Part shown: one piece after another, positions 13,301 to 25,300 of the stretch
Position numbering within the stretch: the stretch's first letter is position 1
Layout of the letters: every line of letters begins with the position of its first letter
Origin: Chamaea fasciata
Taxonomy: Eukaryota > Chordata > Aves > Passeriformes > Sylviidae
NCBI GenBank assembly: GCA_029207755.1
Contig: JARCOQ010000016.1
Coordinates: forward strand, 14,653,307-14,717,306
Direction of reading: 5' to 3'
Length of the DNA: 64,000 nucleotides
Made by a program: the position numbers and the translations under genes
The notes under the pieces: model-generated
The model's database searches: none
The model's input: the letters and a program-made list of their open reading frames with translations, nothing else
What the model was told of the DNA's origin: nothing

Positions 13301-16300
13301 AGCGGTTGTGCTGGGCTGAGCCCCCGGTGTGGGCGGCAGGGGTTGGGGGTTCTGCCCCTCTGCTCAGGTGAGATCCCACCTGCAGAGCTGCCTCCAGCCC
13401 TGGGACCCAGCACAGGAAGGATGTGGAGCTGGAGCCCCTCTGCTGTGGACCCAGGCTGGGAGAATTGGGATTGTTTCAGCCTGGAAAAGAAACAGCTCAG
13501 GGGTGACCTGGTTACCCTTCCAGTAACTGAAAGAGCCATCAGGAAGAAGATGGAGAGAGACCATTTACAAGGGATGAAGTACCAGGATGGGGGAAATGGC
13601 TTCCCACTGGCAAAGGGCAGGGATGGATGGGATATTGGGAAGGAATGGTTCCCTGGGAGGATGGGCAGGCCCTGTCACAGGGTGCCCAGAGCTGCTGTAG
13701 CTGCCCCTGGATCCCTGGAAGTGTCCAAGGCCAGGTTGGATGGGGCTTAGAGCAGCCTGGGATGGTGGGATGTGTCCCTGCCCATGGCAGGGGTGGAATG
13801 AGATAAACTCAGTCACTTGAAAACGTTGAGGGACTTGTGTTCCAGCATCTGCATTTATGAGGCAATGAAATAACAGGTGGAATTTGAGTAAAGTTGTTCC
13901 TTTCAAAACTAAATCACCAAAACCTCCTTTGATGGTTGGACTTCGTGATCTTCAAGGTCTTTTCCAACCTTGATGATTCCATGATTCTTCTCTTAAATGA
14001 AAAGACCTGTGAAAGCTGAAGGGGCAGACATTTTATTCTTCCTCTCCAAGGTACTTAATTAGCACGTAGTTACAAATGGCAGAATTTCAGGCCTTTACAC
14101 AGGTTTTGTGTTTTCATTTCTGTGCAGGAACATCTGACTTGTTCCATTTTATCCCAAACAGTGCAGTAGGCTCTGAATTATTTTAAGCCAAATGGTCAAA
14201 GTCTCATTTGTGTATTAGCTAAATATTGACACAGACTGGGGAAGAGCTGCACCAGATCAGGTGCTGGAGCAGATTTGTACAGTCCCTTTGCACTGCCACG
14301 TGTGTTTTCTCCTGCAGGTTGGTGAAAGTGACGTTGTATGGATCCCAAATCAAGCTGTACAACATCGAAACCGCTGTTCCCTCCGTGCTGAAACCTGACC
14401 TCATCGATGTGTGAGTGTGGGCTGCACCCAGACTGCTGTGGGAAGGGTTGGATCTCCTGCATCTGCTGCTCACACCCCTCCTTGGCAGATACTCTGGGAA
14501 ACAGCCTCTCCAGCTGTTGGCAGCTCCCCAGCAAAGCACCTTTTTCAGCTGATGGAAGTCAAGGCTGCTGCCAGCATATTGGACCAGTCTTTCCTCTAAT
14601 GGAAGTACCCAGGTCGTTTAAAGGAAAACATGTTTGTGCTGAGGAGGAAAAATGTCCCTTAAATCAGCTCTGAGAGCAAACTGGGATTGTGCCCTGTGCT
14701 GGTGGCTGTAAAAGCAGGGTAACTAATGAGGAAATAAGTGTTACAACAGTGATGTTTTAAAGAAATGGATCCACTGTGTACTGTGTAGTTTATTTATGAA
14801 TCCAGTTGATGGATTTTTTTTTGCTGCCGAAGTCAGATCTGTGGCTCAGGTAAAAGAGGTTTTTCCCAGTTGAGGGTTTCAATCCTTGTCTTCCAAGACA
14901 AACATAAGCCTTGCAGCTGTGCAAGCCATTTGTGGGACAAACAACTGCCTGCCCTCCAGGCCCTGACATTCAGTGTGAAATCCTGGAGCTGCAGGTCACA
15001 GAGCACCTCTGTGACAGACTTTAGGGACCCTCCCTTTCTGAGGCTGTGCAGCACAAACCTGTTCCCTGCCAGCTGGAGTTCTGTGACCAGAATTTAAGGT
15101 TTGAACGCTTGTTCTGGTTTGTAATTGCACCTTCAGCAGCTCCTTGAAGACTCCCACTGGATTTCACTATATCACTGGATAACTAATGGGATTTCTCTTA
15201 TTAGTCCCAAGTTAATTGCCACTGAAATTTGTGCAGGTGATGTTGTTTTCATGGTTTTTCTGGTTTACAGTAACTGGGGAGGTGTTTTCCATGATATGTC
15301 AGCAAGGGTTGCCCCTTTTCCCTGTCCCTGAAAAAACGAAATGTCCATTTTCTAATGGACCTAATTTTGTTTCTAATGCAAACAAGAGAAGAAATGTGGT
15401 CCATTTTCTAATGCTTGCCTGAGAAAGCAACACTGTCACACATTTGGGGGGCACTTTTCTGAAACATCCTGACTCAATTTTCACGTGATAAAAGTGTGAT
15501 TATGAAGTGTCTTTAGTCAAGTACCAGTTGGTGATAACTTAGCTTTATCAATTCACACCTTTGCCTTGGTGGGTCCAGAACCAAAACCAAGAAAGCAGTG
15601 AGGATTTTTTACAAACCACGCTGCCAGCTTTGCCTGGAACGCCGCTCTCGTGTCCCCTTACGGTGCTCACTGTGTCCCCTGGTGTCCCCAGGCACGCCCA
15701 GTCCCTGGCAGCCCTGCAGGCCTACGCTCACTGGCTGGCCCAGTTCTACAGCGAGGTGCACCGGCAGAACCCTGAGCAGTTCATCTCCCTGGTGTCCACG
15801 GCGCTGGAGGCCATCACCCCCCTCATCAGCTCCAAGGTATTGCCCCCCTGGCTCCCCTGGGGGCTGGGGGCTGCACTCTGCTCAGCTGGGGAGGGCTGGG
15901 AGCTGGGGCTGCGTCCCAGAGCCACGGGAGGTGTCCCAGCAGCACTGGGAGTCAGGCTAACACAAGCATAAGCAACTTAAAGGCTTTTAAACTCAGTCGA
16001 ATGATTTTATGGCTTGAAAGCAGGGAAGTCTCTCTCTCTTGTGGTATTAAGGGAACTCAGCTATGCTCTGGTTGGCAAATAAATCACAGAATTGTTTAGG
16101 AAAAGCTCTCTAAGATCAAATCCAACCATTCCTCCAGTACTGCCGAGGCCACCACTGACCCATGTCCCCAAATGTCACATCCACGTGGCTCTTAAATCCC
16201 TCCAAAGGATGGGGACTGCCATGAGCAGCCTATGCCTGACCACCCTTTCCATGAAGAACTTTCCCCAGAATCCAATCTAAACCTCCCCTGGCACAGCTTG

Positions 16301-19300
16301 AGGCCGTTTCCTCTCCTCCTGTCCCTTTTCCCTGGGAACAGAGCCCGACCCCCCCGGCTGCAACCCCCCAGGTCCTGGCAGCTCAGTGAGCTGACTCTGG
16401 CTGCGTGTGCTGGTGGCACTGGGCAGCCTGAGCACCCCTCTCTGTGTCTCAGGTGCAGGAGAAGCTGCTGCTGTCTGCGTGCCACCTGCTGGTGTCCCTG
16501 GCCACCACGGTGCGCCCGGTGTTCCTGATCAGCATCCCAGCCGTGCAGAAGGTGTTCAACAGGATCACGGACACCTCTGCCCAGCGCCTCCCCGACAAGG
16601 TCAGTTGGCCCAGAGCTGCCTCACAGGGAAATCAGGTGTCCTTGGGAAGATGTGCCTCAGGTGGGGAAGGATAACCTCAAAAATCAACTGGAGGGGCAAC
16701 AGTCATCTCTGTATTGTGGATATCCACAAATTACAGTGGTATTGTACGTAATTAATGGTCTGTTTCAAGGAGCAGTGCAAGGAAAAAACACAACTGCACC
16801 TCTTAGATCTGATTGTTTCCTCATTTGTTGACACCATCCCCAGTTCTGCTGCATCTTTACAGGACAGGCACGTTGATTCTGACCTACACAAGGAGGTTTT
16901 TGTGAAACTCATTTATATTGCAGAAGCAATGTAAATAATATGAATATATTCCATTTATAGCACTGACAAGCCACAGTGCTGGGATGGTTTTGTTGTGTGC
17001 TGGCAAGGAAGCACAAAGTGCTGCACAAGTGCAGAAGCTCAGCTTGTAAACCAGACAAGGAGTAATAAAAGTAAAATCATCTTTGTTCTTATAAACACCG
17101 GAGATTTACCGCTGCAGGGAAGGTCTGACAGGGCTGGAAGCTGCTTCCAGGCCTTAAATCCTGGAGCTTTGCTTCTCTCTCTCTCTTTGCAGAGCTGGTG
17201 GTTTTCACTTGGGCTTGTTATGCTGTTGAACAATGAGCACCGTTGGTGTCTTGGACAGCCATAAAATGTCACTTCACTCCAGGCTTGTGCTCTAGCAAAA
17301 ATTAACTCTGAAAAAAAATCGAAACTTTGTCTTTTTGCTTAATGTTGCCCAGAGAAGTTGTGGCTGCCCCATCCCAAGAGGTGCCCAAGGCCAGGCTGGG
17401 CTTGGAACAGCTTGGTCTGGTGGAAGGTGTCTGTGCCTGTGGCAGGGGGTTGGAACTATGTGACCTTTAAGGTCCCTTCAACCCAAACCATTCCACGACT
17501 CAATGGTTTTGCTGTCAGTCCAACCCTGGTGCTGTCTGCGGTCTTGTAGACGGCTTCCTGCTCCCACATCTCCTTGTGGGTACCAGGAGCTCAGGGTTTA
17601 TATCCTGTAAGGTGTTGATATCCTGTAAGGTTATATATGTATCTCCTTATAACCTGTATGGGTGTTCTGGGAGCTGCAATCCATCCTCAGTGTCCAGGGA
17701 CCTCCGCAGAGCTCATCCAGAGCCTCCTGCACATCAGAGATGCTCAAAGCAGGGGTGGAACACCTGATGAGCTTTAACCTCCCTTCCCACCCAAGCCATT
17801 CCATGACTCTTCCCACCCAAACCATTCCTTGGCTGTGATTCGTGTCCCTTCCAGGCCCAGGTGCTGGTGTGCAGGGCTCTGTCCAACGTGCTGCTGCTGC
17901 CCTGGCCCAACCTGCCCGAGAGCGAGCAGCAGTGGGCCGTGCGCTCCACCAACCACGCCAGCCTCGTGTCCGCCCTCACCAGGGACTACCGCCAGCTCAA
18001 GGCCACGGCCAGCCTGCCCCAGAGGAAGGTGCAGCTGGAGGACAGTAAGTACCAGTGTCCTGCTCACTCCTGCTGCACTGGTGACTGTCGTTAAGCTGAC
18101 TTGCCAGTAATTATTTTGGCTGAGAAACCATTTTGCGTACGGGGAGGGTGGGAAAGGAGCAGGGTGTGTTTTCTTTCTGTTTTTGGAGGCTTTTCTGCTC
18201 TGTACAGGGCACTCTCAGCACAGGTCACCTGTAAACTCCTCCGTTAAAGTGTGATCAGGGTTGAGGAGGTGAGGATTGCATTGGGAATACTGAACAACCT
18301 CATGGTGTAGTATCAGAAATACTGGCTGGGAGCAGCGGTAACGAAGATCATCATTGTAAAAAGCAAAGGGGGAAAATAAGAATTTCTTCCAGGCTTGGGA
18401 AGTACTGGAGAGGGTTTCTTTATATGGGAGGAATGCAAGGAAACTCTGGGCAGGAGTGCAGGGAAACTACTGTGTATGCTTTGGGCATGGTTTTGGGTGA
18501 TTTTTGGTTTTTTTTTCATTGAGGATAACTTTAGAAATCATTCAGAAATCTGCAGTGTCACACGTCAGTTGTTTTAATTACTCTGTGTGTGAGCTTAATT
18601 TCTCTTCCTCTTACCTGTGAGCAGTTTTGGCACATGCAAGAAGCATCGCTCCTCTTGTTTTGCAGCGAAAGTGATCATCCACCAGACACTGAGCGTTCTG
18701 GAAGATATTGTAGAAAGTGTCTCTGGAGAATCCACCAAGTCCCGGCAGATCTGTTATCAGTCGCTGCAAGAATCCGTGCAGGTCTCACTAGCCCTCTTCC
18801 CAGCTTTCATTCATCAGTCAGGTATAACCTCAGGCCAGGGGTCATGCTGTGAGTAGCTTTCTGAGCTCCTGGTAACACCCAGAGCAGCAGCACAGAGTTG
18901 TGGTGTGGGTGTGGAGTGTGTGAGTTGGGTGTGTTGGGAGAGCTGGGCTGAAGCACAGCAGGGAAGGGACATCCCTGCCAGCCAGGATCCAGGCAGGATT
19001 GTCACAGTTTCAAAGAGGAGCTGGTCCTGAGCACAAAAAAAAAAAAAAAAAAAAAGAAAAAAAAGAAAAAAAAAAAAAAAAAAAAAAAAGCTTTAACATA
19101 CCCTCTCTAGCTGTATTTGCCATTTACATTCTCTGCAGAAGCTTGAAGACTAAGTTGTCATCAGATTGGGTCAAATGATGTGGGATTTGGGGATTTTTCC
19201 CGAGATGGAACCAGGACTGTCACTTGGCGGCCTTTTGGCTTTGTGTTTTGTGTCACATCAGGGTCCTTCCTGCTGTTCCACTTGGAGCTGGGTGAGATTT

Positions 19301-22300
19301 TCTCAATGATGGGGGTTGAGGGGAGACAAGAGCAGTGAAAAGCAGAGGATCCAAGGCAGCAGCAAGATGCTGGGAGCTGTTGTCTTCAGAACAGGCCGGC
19401 AGCCTCATCAACTGCCATTGATTGGCAATCAAAGGCTGTGGGATGAGGGAGGAGTTGGGCAGCTCCAGCTTGATTATCCAGTCTTTATTGGGATGGAAGA
19501 AGGACCAGCTCACTGCATCACCACATGCTCGCTTCTGAAGATAGAAGGGTCTTCTCAGATCCTGCCAGAAAAACAAGCTGGATTCTGTCTCCTCCACCCC
19601 GAGCTGTGTGGATGTTTGGGATTTCCTGCTGTTTCCTGTTAACCCTGTATGAGCAGTGAGAACAGGAGATGGGCCTGGAGCTGCCCCTGAGCTTTCTCCC
19701 AGCACTCTGAGCACACTGAGGCCTTGCTGGCTGGGTTGTGGTTGTTCTGGGGGGTTGGTGCTGCCTGTGCTTGTCATCCTGGGCTGCTTTTGGAAGGGGA
19801 TGAACAATCCTGAAGCCCTGTAGGAACCAGCTGATGGTTTCAGTTTCTCAGACAGCCCTGTTGGTAAATTCCCAAAAGTAAATGGGGTTCCCTGAACAGG
19901 AGGAGCAAACTTCAGACTTAAACATAAAAGACTTCTTGATGCACTTGGATATTTCCTTAACATGTTCCTTTTGCTTTTCTCTTCTCTTAGATGTGACAGA
20001 TGAGATGCTGAGCTTTTTCCTCACCCTGTTCCAAGGCCTGAGGGTGCAGATGGGAGTGCCTTTCACTGAGCAGATCATACAGACCTTCCTGAACATGTTC
20101 ACCAGGTACTGCCCAACACTGGTCACTTCTTCCTTACCCTCAGGATGGTTTGTTTTAGGAGCTGCTCAGCCACTTGGTCCCTGTCCCTAAAGTGGGCTGT
20201 TCCCAGCCTTTGTGGCCAGACTTTGTCACATCCCAGGGCTGAATCTGATGAACACACTTCCAAGTCTGGAGAGACCCCAGTGCATGCTCAGCAGTCATAC
20301 CTGCCACTGTGCAAATCCAGCTCTACCACAGACTTTCTGGCTGTGTGGGGCGTTGTACTGGACTCTCACATTCCCTCTTAGCTCCTGCCCAAGGTCTGAG
20401 AGTCTGAGAGTGTCCCCTCACTCATCTTTTGTTCGGGAGAGGGGTCTGTCAACCCTCAGTCACAACCTCCCTCCCTTCTGTGGCTTCCTGTACTTGGCCA
20501 GTATTAACTGAGCATTTTAGAGGCATCACCTACTTTCCAGGAAACCAGGTGAGCCTTTGGATCTCTGGCAATGTTCCTAATACCTGTTTGTATCCCAGGG
20601 AGCAGCTGGCAGAGAGCATCCTCCACGAGGGCAGCACCGGCTGCCGGGTGGTGGAAAAGTTCCTGAAGATCCTGCAGGTGGTGGTGCAGGAGCCAGGCCA
20701 GGTGTTCAAACCCTTCCTGCCCAGTGTGATCTCCCTGTGCATGGAGCAGGTGTATCCCATCATTGCAGAGGTAGGCAAGGGAGGGGAAGGCATTGCTGGG
20801 GGGTGGCAGCAGTTGAAGCTTTGACCTTCCAAGAGCTGCAAGTGTGGAGGGAAAACACCCTGTGGGTGGGGGAGTAGTCAGGGGGATTGGAAGCAGGGTA
20901 GGTGGAGGATTTTGTCAGGGATTTGAAGAGAAGCTGAAACTGGGGAGGTCAACGCAGGAGGTACAACTCCGAGTCAGCGATGTGTTCTCAGCCTGATCCT
21001 ACAGCTGCTGGTGCTCCCTAAGGAGAAGTGCTTTGATGCTTGGCTGCAGCACTGGGTGGGAGGGATCCAGGGCTTGGGGTGGGATCCCAGCAGAGGAGCT
21101 GCTCTGAGCTCTGTCCCCTGTCCTGCCAGCGCTCATCCCCTGATGTGAAAGCAGAGCTGTTTGAGCTGCTCTTCCGGGTCCTGCACCACAACTGGAGGTA
21201 CTTCTTCAAATCCAGTGTGCTGGCCAGTGTCCAGAGGGGAGTGGCAGAAGAGCAGATGGAGAACGAAGCCCAGTTCAGTGCCATCATGCAGGTAACTCAC
21301 CCCTTCCCAGCATTCCCCAGAACCTGTCCTGCAGGGGAGCACACCCTGCTTGGGGCAGTGCATTAAATATGGGATCACAGAATCATCGAGGTTGGAAAAG
21401 TCCTCTGAGACCGAGTCCAGTCATTCCCCCAGCACTGCCAAGGCCACTACTAAAACACATCCCCAAGTGCCACATCCACACAGCTTTTAAATCCCTGCAG
21501 GGATGGTGACGCCACCACTGCCCTGGGCAGCTCTGCCAGTGCCTGAGCACCCTTTCCATAAAGAATTTTCCCAATATCCAACCTAAACTTCCCCTGGTAC
21601 AGCTTGAGGCTGTTTCCTTTCATCCTGTCTCTGGGGAGCAGAGCCCGACCCCCCCAGCTGTCCCCTCCAGTCAGGGAGTTGTGCAGAGCCACAAGGTCCC
21701 CCCTGAACCTCCTTTTCTCCAGGCTGAGCCCCTTTCCCAGCTCCCTCAGCTGCTCCTGGTGCTCCAGCCCCTTCCCCAGCTCTGTTCCCTCCCCTGGACA
21801 TGCTCCAGCCCCTCGGTGTCTCTGTTCTTGTGAGGGTCCCACATGGGCACATGTGGGTGATGGTTTTAGATGAGTCTTGAGTGAGGTTTTGCCTCCCAAA
21901 ACTGCTGGAAATGAACGTTGCTGAGGAGTGACCCAGCTGCTGAGCTCAAGGCACAGAGCCATGCAGGCATGAGAAAGCAATGTTAATTCCTTTGCAAGCC
22001 TCATCCTGCAATGAAAACACATTGCTGCCACTGACCCATTTAATTCTGAGTGTTGTGATTGGTACTGGGGAGAGCTGTCAGTGCAGGGAAGGTTTCCTGA
22101 GTGTCTTTTGGTTTCCATGGACTTGTTGAGTGCTGCACCACAGACCCTGGTAGGGGAGGGTCAGTGGGGTTACACCTGACAGGCTTTGGCCTGGGGAATA
22201 GAGAGTAATGGAATGGTTTGGGTTGGAAGGAACCTTAAAGCCCATCCAGTCCCACCCCTGCCATGGGCAGGGACACCTTCCACAGTCCCAGGCTGCTCCA

Positions 22301-25300
22301 AGCCCTGTCTAACCTGCCTTGGACACTTCCAGGGATCCAGGGGCAGCCACAGCTGCTCTGGGCACCCTGTGCCAGGGCTTCCCCTCCCTCCCAGGGAACA
22401 ATTCCTTCCCAATATCCATTCCTGCCCTCTGGCAGTGGGAAGCCATTCTCCGTTCTCCAGACCCTTGTCCCAAATCCCTCTGCAGCTCTCCTGGAGCCCC
22501 TTTAGGCCCTGGAAGGCAGGGACAGCGTGTGCACAGAGCCAGCTCCAACCTTCTCAGGTTGGGGCAGTAGAATTTTTAAGAATAACAGACTGTGTTCCAT
22601 GTGTTACTTTATTCAGAGCTGGCCAGATGAGTTCCCTTGAATTCCTAGATCTCCTTAGACTGCAGGTGGGAGGACTTTGGGAGAGTTTCCCCATCGTGGA
22701 GTGCCAGGAGAAACTGGGTCCTCTGTGGTGCACAAGTGGAGAGGGAGCTCTTGCAGTGACATAAACTGGGTCATGTTTCTCTCTGGCTTTCCCCTTCTCC
22801 TGCCACCTTTTGGTATGAATGAAGCCCGGGCTGGTTCCTGTGCAGGGCTGTCCAAGCGTCTCTTTCACCTGCAGCTGTGTAAAACTTCCAAACTCTCTTG
22901 AATGCCTCATTCTGGAAGATATTTATGTAATAATCTCAATTCAGGCTGGGTGACAATACTGCACTGCTTGTTTTACTCCTTGGCTCTTGTTGCTCTGATA
23001 AAAACCTCTTGTTTAATGTTCTGTAAGTGTTCCCACAGCCAGTGCTTTGTGTGGGGGATATTAATAGTTTGTATGCTGATTTCCACCTGAGATCTAAGGC
23101 CAGAACTGGCTCAGTCTTGATGGGATCTGGGTCATTTTTGTCCATTTGACAATAAATGGGTCATGTGGGAGAATAAACTCTTCTGTTCGCAATGCCTTGA
23201 AGAGGAACTGTTAAAATCCTGCTGCCTGTCTCTGTACAGAGCTGACCTCATCCACCTTCATCCCCTGTGCAGTGTTTTGGAGGTGTTCAGGGTGGAAAAG
23301 ATGTTTGATCACACACTGTGCAGCCCTGCCAGACCAGCTCAGGCTCCAGCAAGTTTTGTTCTGGGCTCTTCACTGCACAGGCTCCCAGGGCCCATCTCCA
23401 AATCCTAAATCAGGCCAGTGACATCTGCTTGGGCTCCTGGCTGAGACTGAGGGCCCACCCTGGGGTGTGTCCTGGTCTGTTCCCCCATGCTGTGGTGCCT
23501 TAGGTGACCTCCCTGAGGAACAGCCCTACCCTTCCTGAGCAGCCTGCCTGCCCAGGGAGCTGGCTTCAGCATCCCTGGCCCTCTCCAGTGCCAGCTTGGC
23601 CTGCTTGTTCCCAGTGGAGCCAGCTTAGCAGCTGCTCTGCAGGGATATGCTCATGTTCCCACCAAAATGCCATTCCCGTGGATCTGGTGGCAGCACGGGT
23701 GATTGGAACAGCTGCCTGTCTCTTGTTATCTTGACTCCCAGGGGTTTGTCCTGGTGTCAGGGTGAAAACGCTGTTGTTTTGCCTGGCAGGTGTGATGTTT
23801 GTGGTGGTCTCCATCCCCTTCCTCCCACTGTGCTTTGTTCCCAGGCGTTTGGCCAGTCTTTCCTGCAGCCTGACATTCACCTGTTCAAGCAGAACCTCTT
23901 CTACCTGGAGACACTGAACACGAAGCAGAAGTTGTACCACAAGGTGGGTCCTACCTGAGCCTGTGCTCTCTGTCCATGGGAAGAGGTGGGAGCTGTCCTG
24001 GGACTGGTTTTAAGCTACTTGGAAGTCCAGGTCAGGATTTGGGGGTTTTGTGCTGCAGCCTTCGGGTGGTTGCCTTGCTCCAGGGGGTTGGAATGAAGTT
24101 ACCACCCCTCTGATACCGGGAACTGGGAATGGGAGGGATCCCAGCTCCAGTCAGACAAAGCCTGGATGTGTTCCCTCCTCTGACAGTGAGGGAAAGCGGA
24201 GAACACACAGTGACAGTGAGGTTTGCAGGAATTGGGATCACCAGTGGGACAGTGAGTGCCTCCAGCATTCCCGCCTGGGCAGCTGCAGGTATCCAGTATT
24301 CCCAGGTCACTGCCACTTGGGAATCTCCATCTCTCTTTGGACCCATCCTCCAGGCCCTGTAACCTACCCTTAGCTGCTGCCATCAGGGATTAAATCTGGA
24401 ATCCAGGGAATCTGATCAGCCTGGGAAAGCAGAGCTTTCAGTTTCTCATCAGATGTGGTCACACTTGAAGGGCAGCCCTTGGTGTTCACAGGTGCCTGGG
24501 GCAGACTTCAGGCATCTGGCCACATTCCCTGGCTCCCAAGAACACTGTACAGGGTACACCTGGCTGGAATTGGAGCGGGACTTGACGCTGGTGGCTTTAC
24601 CAATGCTTAAAACTTGGTCAGAGCATGGAATCATGGAATGGTCTGGGTTGGATGGGGCTGTAAAGCTGATTTATTTTTATCCCCCTGCCATAGGCAGGGA
24701 CACCTTCCACCATCCCACGTTGCTCAAAGCCCTGTCCAACCTGGCCTTGGATACTTCCAGGGATCCAGGGGCAGCCACAGCTTCTCTGGGCACCCTGTGC
24801 CAGGGCCTCCCCACTCTCCCAGGGAACAATTCCTTCCCAATATCCCATCCATCCCTGCCCTCTGGCAATGGAACCCATTCCCCCTTGTCAGTCCCTCCAT
24901 CCCTTGTCCCCAGTCCCTCTCCAGCTCTCCTGGAGCCCCTTTAGGCACTGAAAGGGGCTCGAAGGTGTCCCAAGGTCTAAGCCTCAAATCATGAGGTAAG
25001 TGCGGCCAAATTCAACATTAACTTTCAAGCTGATACTAACTGAGCTTGTTTTAGCCATTTTTGATCTGGCTTGGCTTAGAAAATCATCTCAGTGCTCACC
25101 TGAGTTTGCAGATGCCGCCAAAGCTGTGGCTGCTCTGTCCATGCTGGATTTGTCCTCCTGTGGGAGGAGTGAAATCCCTTAACCCTGTGCCCCTCTCTCT
25201 GTGCAGAAGATCTTCAGGACCACCATGCTGTTCCAGTTTGTGAACGTGCTGCTGCAGGTGCTGGTGCACAAATCCCACGACCTGCTGCAGGAGGAGATCG

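Larger units (their letters stand above)
13183..14317 (+). other. XPO6: XPO6 intron with CR1 sequence
   Basis: CR1 at 13349-13811 and a separate CR1 tail at 13928-13985 take up much of this intron. The remainder is plain. Confidence 0.6.
16600..17854 (+). other. XPO6: XPO6 intron, 1.25 kb
   Basis: Two sense CR1 pieces (17346-17506 and 17739-17828) lie in the right half. A 13-base ATATCCTGTAAGG is directly duplicated at 17600 and 17618. The left half is unique. Confidence 0.55.
21292..23844 (+). other. XPO6: XPO6 intron, 2.55 kb
   Basis: Two minus-strand CR1 copies (21374-21845 and 22205-22513) occupy the left half. The right half (22.5-23.8 kb) is unique without recognisable elements. Confidence 0.6.

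Noticed and set aside
19253..19963. 236-codon minus-strand open frame in an XPO6 intron
   Set aside because: No motif or family likeness could be seen; length is not exceptional for moderately GC-rich DNA of this size.
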